Shown in pieces: positions 1 through 4,381 of a stretch of DNA of 40,276 bases. The DNA lies in the NCBI GenBank assembly GCA_029557905.1, contig JAKQHR010000184.1, forward strand, positions 1 through 40,276. The letters run 5' to 3'. The notes under the pieces are model-generated. The model ran no database searches. It was not told the DNA's origin and saw only the letters and a list, made by a program, of their open reading frames with translations. The stretch's first letter is position 1, and every line of letters begins with the position of its first letter. The translations under genes were made by a program, and so were the position numbers. The DNA comes from Verrucomicrobiota bacterium (GTDB taxonomy: Bacteria; Verrucomicrobiota; Kiritimatiellia; JAKQHR01).

Positions 1-17
1 TTCGGTCAAAATACATT

Positions 18-46
18 TTGACAAACCCGATCATGCGGCGTACGTT
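18..46 (+). promoter_or_regulatory. Sigma-70-type promoter of cassette 1
   Basis: TTGACA at 18-23, a 17-bp spacer and TACGTT at 41-46, upstream of the antitoxin start at 76. The TTGACA-17-TACGTT layout recurs exactly in cassette 5 and nearly (TACGGT) in cassette 3. The cassette toxin-antitoxin genes therefore seem to carry their own promoters rather than relying on a shared integron promoter. Confidence 0.65.
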
Positions 47-57
47 TTACCGTACGT
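39..57 (+). promoter_or_regulatory. Candidate YefM-YoeB autoregulatory operator
   Basis: Two copies of CGTACGT (39-45 and 51-57), each with a palindromic CGTACG core, lie 12 bp apart centre to centre and overlap the -10 element. The E. coli yefM-yoeB operator is known to have two short palindromic cores 12 bp apart (TGTACA). The match in spacing, with a different core, suggests autorepression by the antitoxin-toxin complex. This is inferred from layout only. Confidence 0.55.
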
Positions 58-75
58 ATATAAATGGAGTTAATT

Positions 76-318
76 ATGACAACCCTTACAGCAACAGAAG
101 CAAGAAAGCAGCTATACACGTTGCTAGATGACGTGTCGGATTCGCATGAGCCTGTTCAAATAGCAGGAAAAAGGAACTCTGCTGTCCTAATTTCCGACGA
201 TGATTGGCGTGCTATTCAGGAAACCCTTTATCTGACATCAATTTCCGGAATGCGCGAATCTATTGTCAAGGGCTTGAAGACTAAAGTTGAAGCGTGCTCC
301 AAGGAACTCCACTGGTGA
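76..318 (+). CDS. yefM: Type II antitoxin, Phd/YefM family
   Basis: About 80 residues beginning MTTLTATEARKQLYTLLDDV, the conserved Phd/YefM N-terminal fold that binds the operator. The C-terminal half should wrap around the partner toxin. The ATG at 76 has GGAG at 66-69 upstream; an in-frame ATG at 64 lacks a comparable site and adds four residues not usual in the family. The stop overlaps the GTG start of the YoeB-like toxin as GTGA. The gene occupies the first cassette in view, whose left boundary lies outside the window. By family knowledge it neutralises YoeB and represses the pair. Confidence 0.88.
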   Translation: MTTLTATEARKQLYTLLDDVSDSHEPVQIAGKRNSAVLISDDDWRAIQETLYLTSISGMRESIVKGLKTKVEACSKELHW

Positions 319-578
319 GCTGGAGCATCGTTTATACTAATCAGGCTAAAAGGGATGCCAAAAAGATTTCCAGGTCCGGCCTTAAACCACAAGCCCTCAA
401 GTTGCTGGAAATACTGGAGCGCGACCCTTATCAGAATCCTCCTGCATATGAAAAGCTGGTAGGTGATTTGCACGGCGCCTGTTCTCGCAGGATCAACATA
501 CAACACCGGCTTGTTTATCAGGTGATGGACGATATTAAGACCGTTAAAGTAATTCGTATGTGGACACATTACGAATAG
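315..578 (+). CDS. yoeB: Toxin, YoeB family mRNA interferase
   Basis: An 87-residue protein of the RelE superfamily. The C-terminal half has the YoeB signature: SRRI, then QHRLVYQV, a DD pair and a terminal THYE. These correspond to the catalytic arginine, the HRLVY strand and the C-terminal His-Tyr of E. coli YoeB, which cleaves mRNA in the ribosomal A site. I chose the GTG at 315 because it forms a GTGA overlap with the antitoxin stop and gives the family-standard start (M-S-W-S-I-V-Y). An upstream GTG at 294 would add seven non-conserved residues. AAGGA at 301-305 is a plausible ribosome-binding site. The toxin appears intact. Confidence 0.88.
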   Translation: MSWSIVYTNQAKRDAKKISRSGLKPQALKLLEILERDPYQNPPAYEKLVGDLHGACSRRINIQHRLVYQVMDDIKTVKVIRMWTHYE

Positions 579-681
579 CGAACCACAGGCTGGAGTCTAC
601 CGGTGCCCCGCCGCGCGTCGCTGAAGCTATGCAGGGCAAGCCTGCGGCGGAAACACCGGAGACTCACCCCTAACGTTGGCC
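577..681 (+). repeat. attC site 1 (after cassette 1)
   Basis: R'' AGCGAAC at 577-583 and R' GTTGGCC at 675-681 enclose a long imperfect palindrome. Inner arms GAGTCT..CCGGTG.. and ..CACCGG..AGACTC pair, with unpaired bases between blocks and a variable centre. It is nearly identical to the sites at 1186, 1873, 2536 and 3242. The layout matches integron attC sites: R and L boxes, extrahelical bases, and a variable terminal structure. The expected crossover is between the G and TT of the R' box. Confidence 0.85.
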
Positions 682-698
682 ACAAACAACAATCTGAC

Positions 699-726
699 TT
701 GTTTTTGATGCCCCAGGGGTTATATT
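699..726 (+). promoter_or_regulatory. Possible promoter of cassette 2
   Basis: TTGTTT (699-704), a 16-bp spacer and TATATT (721-726). Transcription would start about 7 nt after the -10, almost at the ATG at 734, so the message may be leaderless. No Shine-Dalgarno sequence is visible before that ATG, which fits. Confidence 0.35.
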
Positions 727-733
727 GAGCACT

Positions 734-934
734 ATGACAACGGTACAAGAAATTGAAAAAGCGGTTCAGAGTCTGCCCGAGCCCGAATTGGGAACTTTTC
801 GTGCCTGGTTCGAGGATTTTGACGCGAACGCCTGGGATAAGCAGTTTGATCAGGATGCCCAAAGCGGGAAACTTGATGCTTTAGCGGATGAGGCGCTCAG
901 GGATTTCAAGTCTAACCGGTGTACCCGGCTGTGA
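734..934 (+). CDS. Putative antitoxin of an unclassified toxin-antitoxin pair
   Basis: A 66-residue acidic protein beginning MTTVQEIEKAVQSL. It is largely helical, with a W-F-E-D-F-D stretch and many Asp/Glu, as in antitoxins paired with RelE/ParE-like toxins. I do not recognise a named family; the call rests on size, acidity, position directly before a RelE-like toxin and the GTGA overlap, the same arrangement as the YefM/YoeB pair. A TTG at 725 would add three residues; the ATG is preferred. It fills the first half of the second cassette. Confidence 0.65.
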   Translation: MTTVQEIEKAVQSLPEPELGTFRAWFEDFDANAWDKQFDQDAQSGKLDALADEALRDFKSNRCTRL

Positions 935-1185
935 ATCACTTTGCCTCCCCGCGTTTCTGGGATCATTATCACTCACTACCCGCCGCGATTCGAAAACTGG
1001 CAGACGATAATTTTGTTCTCCTGAAAAGCAACCCACAGCATCCGTCTTTGCATTTCAAGAAGGTCGGTCGTTTTCATTCAGTACGCATTGGACGGAAGTA
1101 TAGAACCGTGGGGGTGCTGCGCGATCAAGATATTGTTTGGTTTTGGATCGGCACTCACGCTGATTATGATCAAATCATAAAATAG
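931..1185 (+). CDS. Putative toxin, RelE/ParE-like
   Basis: An 84-residue basic protein that resembles RelE/ParE-superfamily toxins. It has a helical N-terminal half (W-D-H-Y, then P-A-A-I-R-K-L-A-D), then H-P-S-L-H-F-K-K-V and a strand pair S-V-R-I-G-R-K-Y-R-T-V, ending in an H-A-D-Y-D segment. The S-V-R-I-G-x-x-Y-R pattern is typical of the catalytic sheet. The GTG at 931 overlaps the upstream TGA. A GTG at 919 is in frame but would overlap the antitoxin more. The target (mRNA or gyrase) cannot be told from sequence. The stop lies directly beside the attC R'' box. Confidence 0.7.
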   Translation: MNHFASPRFWDHYHSLPAAIRKLADDNFVLLKSNPQHPSLHFKKVGRFHSVRIGRKYRTVGVLRDQDIVWFWIGTHADYDQIIK

Positions 1186-1290
1186 GGCGAACCACGGGCT
1201 GGAGTCTGCCGGTGCCCCGCCGCGCGTCGCTGAAGCTATGCAGGGCAAGCCTGCGGCGGAAACACCGGAGACTCACCCCTGACGTTGTGC
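1186..1290 (+). repeat. attC site 2 (after cassette 2)
   Basis: R'' GGCGAAC (1186-1192) and R' GTTGTGC (1284-1290). Cassette 2 begins GTTGGCC (675), so its own two ends are complementary at 6 of 7 positions, as expected if the cassette once circularised through this site. The inner arms are almost the same as in the other four sites. Confidence 0.85.
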
Positions 1291-1307
1291 AAATATATGA
1301 TGGCCTG

Positions 1308-1336
1308 TTGACAATGTATAACATATGTAATACGGT
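1308..1336 (+). promoter_or_regulatory. Promoter and operator of cassette 3
   Basis: TTGACA (1308-1313), a 17-bp spacer and TACGGT (1331-1336). An 18-bp near-perfect palindrome (1316-1333, 16 of 18 symmetric positions, centred on CATATG) covers the spacer and the start of the -10. It is a good candidate operator for the ribbon-helix-helix antitoxin encoded just downstream. Confidence 0.6.
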
Positions 1337-1342
1337 GTGATT

Positions 1343-1600
1343 ATGAAAACAGCCCTGATACATGCAAGAATTGAACCCGAAACAAAAAAACGCGCGGAGA
1401 TTGTGTTAGATCGGCTTGGGATGACACCCACCGAGGCCATTCGGCTTTTCTACCATCAAATATCTCTTCGCAAGGGGTTGCCCTTCTCTGTCGAGATTCC
1501 GAATGAGTTAACCGCACACACCCTGCACAATTCCAGCAAGGGTAAAGACATACAGAACTTTGAAAATCTTGACGATCTGTTCGCCAGTTGGAACAAATGA
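1343..1600 (+). CDS. Type II antitoxin, RelB/DinJ family
   Basis: An 85-residue protein with the RelB/DinJ ribbon-helix-helix N-terminus: strand L-I-H-A-R-I-E-P, helix KKRAEIVLDRLGM, then T-P-T-E-A-I-R-L-F-Y-H-Q-I and R-K-G-L-P-F. That last motif is a family hallmark. The C-terminal tail, ending N-L-D-D-L-F-A-S-W-N-K, should bind the toxin. ATG 1343 is preferred to the in-frame GTG at 1337. Its stop overlaps the toxin start as ATGA. It is a paralogue of the antitoxin at 2706 and would repress through the palindrome at 1316-1333. Confidence 0.88.
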   Translation: MKTALIHARIEPETKKRAEIVLDRLGMTPTEAIRLFYHQISLRKGLPFSVEIPNELTAHTLHNSSKGKDIQNFENLDDLFASWNK

Positions 1601-1869
1601 AGAGTGTTTCCCAAACCAACCAGTTTGCGAAGGACATCAAAAGAATGATTAGGCGGGGCAAAGACCCCGCTAAGATGCAGACCGTTGTCCGAAAACTGGC
1701 AAATGGAGAAGTTCTTGATAGAAGGCATCGGGATCACTCTTTAGTCGGAGAGTGGGATTCGTTTCGTGATTGCCATATTGAACCGGATTGGGTTCTCATC
1801 TATTTTACAGATGCAGAAAAGCTCATTCTTCAACGAACCGGAACACATTCCGATCTGTTCAAGACATGA
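1597..1869 (+). CDS. yafQ: Toxin, YafQ family mRNA interferase
   Basis: A 90-residue RelE-superfamily toxin. The YafQ catalytic pattern is visible: H-R-D-H-S-L-V-G, then D-C-H-I-E-P-D-W, and the C-terminal G-T-H-S-D-L-F. These supply the His and Asp residues that E. coli YafQ uses to cut ribosome-bound mRNA. The ATG at 1597 overlaps the antitoxin stop. The pair is a close relative of the pair at 2706-3238, which shares the D-C-H-I-E-x-D-W and T/S-H-S-D-L-F-K motifs. Confidence 0.88.
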   Translation: MKSVSQTNQFAKDIKRMIRRGKDPAKMQTVVRKLANGEVLDRRHRDHSLVGEWDSFRDCHIEPDWVLIYFTDAEKLILQRTGTHSDLFKT

Positions 1870-1872
1870 CAT

Positions 1873-1977
1873 GCACAACCACGGGCTGGAGTCTGCCGGT
1901 GCCCCGCCGCGCGTCGCTGAAGCTATGCAGGGCAAGCCTGCGGCGGGGACACCGGAGACTCACCCCTGACGTTCGGG
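1873..1977 (+). repeat. attC site 3 (after cassette 3)
   Basis: R'' GCACAAC (1873-1879) is the exact reverse complement of GTTGTGC that starts cassette 3 at 1284. R' of the next cassette is GTTCGGG (1971-1977). The arms GAGTCT(G)CCGGTG.. and ..CACCGGAGACTC pair with a single extrahelical G and one extra base on the other arm. This is the clearest evidence that these are true recombination sites rather than generic repeats. Confidence 0.9.
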
Positions 1978-2005
1978 AATACATATAATTAGCCATATAT
2001 TAATA

Positions 2006-2033
2006 TTGCTATTTGCGAGCTGCGTGATATTTT
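2006..2033 (+). promoter_or_regulatory. Possible promoter of cassette 4
   Basis: TTGCTA (2006-2011), a 16-bp spacer and TATTTT (2028-2033). The predicted start falls at or within a base of the brnT ATG at 2040, and no Shine-Dalgarno sequence is seen. As in cassette 2, a leaderless message is possible. Confidence 0.35.
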
Positions 2034-2039
2034 ACGGTT

Positions 2040-2330
2040 ATGGGAAGAACGTCATTTGAATGGGATCCGGCCAAAGACCGGCAGAACCAGAAAAAGCACG
2101 GGGTCCCATTTGTTCTTGCGCAATATGCGTTTGCTGATCCGAAACGCGTAATTCTGGTTGACGGAGAACACAGCACCGAGGAACAGAGATTCTATTGCCT
2201 TGGGGTCGTTGGAGAAGGAATCCTGACGGTACGGTTCACGTATCGGAACAATGTGATCCGACTTTTCGGAGCCGGATACTGGAGAAAGGGGAAAAAGATT
2301 TATGAAGAACAGAATAAAATACACGGATGA
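2040..2330 (+). CDS. brnT: Toxin, BrnT family ribonuclease
   Basis: A 96-residue protein opening with the BrnT signature F-E-W-D-P-A-K-D-R-x-N-x-K-K-H-G-V, followed by A-F-A-D-P and ending K-K-I-Y-E-E. BrnT is a RelE-fold ribonuclease that inhibits translation and is neutralised by BrnA. As usual for this family, the toxin gene comes before the antitoxin gene, unlike the other cassettes here. It overlaps the antitoxin reading frame by 29 nt if the first ATG of brnA is used. Confidence 0.88.
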   Translation: MGRTSFEWDPAKDRQNQKKHGVPFVLAQYAFADPKRVILVDGEHSTEEQRFYCLGVVGEGILTVRFTYRNNVIRLFGAGYWRKGKKIYEEQNKIHG

Positions 2331-2535
2331 GCCCATGGATAAGGTACGGCCCGTGAAGGACTTTCTTCCTTCACCCGATCAGCTTGCCTTCAAAGAAGAG
2401 AAGGTCAAGGTGACCATTTCTCTCAGCAGGGCGAGTCTTGAATTTTTCAAGATGCAAGCCAATCGGCATCATACGGCATATCAGAAGATGATTAGAAATC
2501 TTCTCGATGCATATGCCGGACAGCACATGAAATAA
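2302..2535 (+). CDS. brnA: Antitoxin, BrnA-like ribbon-helix-helix protein
   Basis: A 77-residue protein with a C-terminal ribbon-helix-helix fold: strand K-V-K-V-T-I-S-L-S, helix RASLEFFKMQANRHH, then Y-Q-K-M-I-R-N-L-L-D-A-Y. This is the DNA-binding end of BrnA-type antitoxins. The N-terminal part (P-V-K-D-F-L-P-S-P) contacts the toxin in known members. The ATG at 2302 has AGGGG-like purines upstream; an internal ATG at 2335 is an alternative. The stop is immediately followed by the attC R'' box, leaving no spacer. Confidence 0.8.
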   Translation: MKNRIKYTDEPMDKVRPVKDFLPSPDQLAFKEEKVKVTISLSRASLEFFKMQANRHHTAYQKMIRNLLDAYAGQHMK

Positions 2536-2640
2536 CCCGAACCACGGGCTGGTGTCTGCCGGGGCCCCGCCGCGCGTCGCTGAAGCTATGCAGGGCGAGC
2601 CTGCGGCTCAGGCACCGGAGACTCACCCCTAACGTTGTGC
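2536..2640 (+). repeat. attC site 4 (after cassette 4)
   Basis: R'' CCCGAAC (2536-2542) is the exact reverse complement of the GTTCGGG that starts cassette 4 at 1971. The R' box of the next cassette is GTTGTGC (2634-2640). This copy carries several substitutions (for example GGTGTCTGCCGGGG and CGGCTCAGGCACC) but keeps the outer and inner arms. Confidence 0.88.
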
Positions 2641-2652
2641 AACATTCATCAA

Positions 2653-2681
2653 TTGACACTGTATCCCACTTGTGGTACGTT
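2653..2681 (+). promoter_or_regulatory. Promoter of cassette 5
   Basis: TTGACA (2653-2658), a 17-bp spacer and TACGTT (2676-2681). A weaker 18-bp dyad (2661-2678) holding CCAC/GTGG occupies the same place as the cassette 3 operator, 3 bp after the -35 element. The antitoxin start at 2706 has GGAG at 2694-2697. Confidence 0.6.
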
Positions 2682-2705
2682 ATATTGGAACATGGAGACA
2701 AGATC

Positions 2706-2966
2706 ATGAGCAAAAGCGCAATGGTAAGAGCCCGTCTAGAGCCGGGTCTAAAAAATCACGCGGAGCACATTTTTCATCGCCTTGGGCTTAATGCAACTCA
2801 AGCAATAACGATGTTCTACAAGCAGGTGGAGCTACAAAAGGGCCTTCCCTTTAATGTGGCCATCCCAACGGCCGCAACGCACAACACCTTCAAGGCGACA
2901 GATGAGGGACGGGATCTTGTCATCTGCAACGATGCGGACGACATGTTTGATAAGCTGGGTATATGA
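2706..2966 (+). CDS. Type II antitoxin, RelB/DinJ family
   Basis: An 86-residue RelB/DinJ-type ribbon-helix-helix antitoxin: strand M-V-R-A-R-L-E-P-G-L-K, then H-R-L-G-L-N-A-T-Q-A-I-T-M-F-Y and Q-K-G-L-P-F-N-V. The C-terminus N-D-A-D-D-M-F-D-K-L is the likely toxin-binding tail. ATG 2706 was chosen for its GGAG at 8 nt and because the N-terminus then fits the family; the frame stays open upstream to the cassette boundary without conserved sequence. It is a second, diverged copy of the pair in cassette 3 and overlaps its toxin gene as ATGA. Confidence 0.87.
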   Translation: MSKSAMVRARLEPGLKNHAEHIFHRLGLNATQAITMFYKQVELQKGLPFNVAIPTAATHNTFKATDEGRDLVICNDADDMFDKLGI

Positions 2967-3238
2967 TGTATATCCCGGTTTATACCAAGCAGTTTGAAAA
3001 GGACATTAAACGCTGTAAGCGGCGAGGCAAGAATCTAAACAAATTCAAGATGATCGCAACATCTCTGCTTGCGGGGAACCCTCTAGACCCCATACATCGT
3101 GATCATAAACTTGTTGGCAACTACTCCGGGCGGCGCGATTGTCATATCGAGTCGGATTGGCTGCTGATTTACAAGATTGATTGCGATCATATCATTTTTG
3201 AACGCACGGGATCACATTCCGACCTTTTCAAGAAATAG
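2963..3238 (+). CDS. yafQ: Toxin, YafQ family mRNA interferase (second copy)
   Basis: A 91-residue YafQ-type toxin with I-H-R-D-H-K-L-V-G, D-C-H-I-E-S-D-W and G-S-H-S-D-L-F-K-K, so the catalytic His/Asp set looks complete. It starts at the ATG overlapping the antitoxin stop; a second ATG directly after (2966) is equally possible. Divergence from the 1597 toxin across the body suggests separate acquisition or old duplication, and therefore possibly different antitoxin specificity. Confidence 0.87.
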   Translation: MMYIPVYTKQFEKDIKRCKRRGKNLNKFKMIATSLLAGNPLDPIHRDHKLVGNYSGRRDCHIESDWLLIYKIDCDHIIFERTGSHSDLFKK

Positions 3239-3241
3239 CAT

Positions 3242-3348
3242 GCACAACCACGGGCTGGAGAGTCTACCGGTGCCCCGCCGCGCGTCGCTGAAGCTGTGCA
3301 GGGCAAGCCTGCGGCGGGGACACCGGAGACTCACCCCTGACGTTAATA
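3242..3348 (+). repeat. attC site 5 (after cassette 5)
   Basis: R'' GCACAAC (3242-3248) exactly complements the GTTGTGC starting cassette 5 at 2634. R' is GTTAATA (3342-3348). The site is 2 bp longer than the others because of an extra AG in the L arm (GGAGAGTCT). Confidence 0.88.
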
Positions 3349-3373
3349 CATATATGAGCAGCGCAAGATAGAA

Positions 3374-3622
3374 ATGGATTGGAGAGCATACATTCCGCAC
3401 GGCCTGTTTTGGGGCGCAATGATTGGCGTTATTGTCGGACTCTCAATACAACCAATTCGAAAACATCTTGCCCGGAAGAGAATGCATATTTTGGCAAACA
3501 GCGTCCGAGGCAGTCTCCCCCAAAGTGATTCTTTTGTCATCCCGGGAAAGCACCCCGGACACCATCGCAAGTGGCGGATTGTAAAGCCAAAAGGACATGG
3601 ATACTACAGTTCGATTGAATAA
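3374..3622 (+). CDS. Hypothetical small membrane protein in cassette 6
   Basis: An 82-residue protein I do not recognise. An N-terminal hydrophobic helix (about residues 9-26, G-L-F-W-G-A-M-I-G-V-I-V-G-L) is followed by a strongly basic segment (R-K-H-L-A-R-K-R) and a His/Lys/Gly-rich tail, so it is predicted to be a single-span protein with a cytoplasmic basic tail. It sits between attC 5 and a truncated attC. No promoter or strong ribosome-binding site is evident. It could be a cassette gene of unknown role or a non-functional ORF. Confidence 0.5.
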   Translation: MDWRAYIPHGLFWGAMIGVIVGLSIQPIRKHLARKRMHILANSVRGSLPQSDSFVIPGKHPGHHRKWRIVKPKGHGYYSSIE

Positions 3623-3625
3623 ACA

Positions 3626-3645
3626 GCCCAACCACGGGCCGGAGT
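3626..3645 (+). repeat. Truncated attC at the array end
   Basis: GCCCAAC followed by CACGGGCCGGAGTC matches the first 20 or so bases of the other attC sites (R'' box and left L arm). The sequence then leaves the consensus and has no right arm. The GCCCAAC box also fails to complement GTTAATA at the start of cassette 6. It appears to be the broken distal end of the array. Confidence 0.7.
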
Positions 3646-3663
3646 CAACGGGCTGAACAGATC

Positions 3664-4179
3664 ATGACGCGCTCCAGCGAAGATAAAATACAAAACGCGC
3701 TTCGGCCGATCGCCTCGCTGATCAGCAAGTCCGAGAAGGCACAGAGGAAACTGGCGGAGAACACGTGGCAGCACGCCATGCTGCGGGACAATCTGAAAGC
3801 GCTGCGCGCTGCACTGGCGCTAATGACCAGGCCCGCCGACGATGCACACGGTTTTACGCCCCATGATTTACAGGACGCCCTCCGCTCGCTGTCTTCGATG
3901 ATTCGCAAAACGCTGAAGGCCCGGGCGGCATTTCCGCGCGGGACTTCCCAGCACACGCTTCAGCGAAACCGGCTTGCGGCGCTGCAGGCGGCGGAAGCTG
4001 TGATCAAAGCGGCACAACCCGGGCATCGGGCCGCAAAGCGAACCCGAAATCACGAAACGCGCGCTCCAGCCGCTTCGGAATCCGGCAGGCATCCCCGCGG
4101 GACATCCACGAGGGACGATTTCAGTACGCGGAACCGCCAGAAGCCGACAATGCGGCGGCGAGGCCGCCGGCAGCCATGA
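3664..4179 (+). CDS. Hypothetical protein with two helical repeats
   Basis: A 171-residue, very basic protein I do not recognise. Two internal repeats of about 45 residues are visible: I-Q-N-A-L-R-P-I-A-S-L-I-S-K.. ending L-K-A-L-R-A-A-L-A-L, and L-Q-D-A-L-R-S-L-S-S-M-I-R-K.. ending L-A-A-L-Q-A-A-E-A-V-I. Each looks like a helical hairpin, with a W/S-Q-H-x-(M/L) motif between the helices. The C-terminal 50 residues are Arg-rich and low in order, and the last 59 nt overlap the convergent gene at 4121. It starts 19 bp after the attC remnant and may be chromosomal or a cassette relic. Confidence 0.5.
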   Translation: MTRSSEDKIQNALRPIASLISKSEKAQRKLAENTWQHAMLRDNLKALRAALALMTRPADDAHGFTPHDLQDALRSLSSMIRKTLKARAAFPRGTSQHTLQRNRLAALQAAEAVIKAAQPGHRAAKRTRNHETRAPAASESGRHPRGTSTRDDFSTRNRQKPTMRRRGRRQP

Positions 4180-4366
4180 TCAGCATGACGGTGAGCACGA
4201 TGCCGATGACCATCCAGATGAGCGAGGCTTTGGCCCAGTTGGACTTGCTCTCGGGCGCGCCGCCGCCAAAGGCCCAAACCAGAAGCATGATGATATTCAC
4301 CAGCGGAATGCACATCAGCAGATAGGTCAGCATCCAGTCACCAACTGATACGGGTCTGTTTTCCAT
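4121..4366 (-). CDS. Small two-span membrane protein
   Basis: An 81-residue protein beginning MENRPVSVGDWM. Two hydrophobic segments (about residues 12-34 and 47-71) flank a short loop with N-W-A-K-A, so it is predicted to sit in the inner membrane as a hairpin. Small proteins of this pattern (V-G-D-W, I-P-L-V-N-I-I-M-L, N-W-A-K-A) are familiar as conserved hypothetical proteins in many bacteria; function unknown. AGGGAGGATAAA before the ATG gives a good ribosome-binding site. It lies 15 bp downstream of proS on the same strand and could be co-transcribed. Confidence 0.75.
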   Translation of the reverse strand: MENRPVSVGDWMLTYLLMCIPLVNIIMLLVWAFGGGAPESKSNWAKASLIWMVIGIVLTVMLIMAAGGLAAALSASGGSAY

Positions 4367-4381
4367 TTTATCCTCCCTGGG

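Noticed and set aside
1766-1988. Small reading frames across the attC sites, on both strands, giving similar peptides
   Set aside because: The similarity comes from the repeated attC DNA. They overlap the toxin genes, lack ribosome-binding sites and mostly contain the attC palindrome translated.
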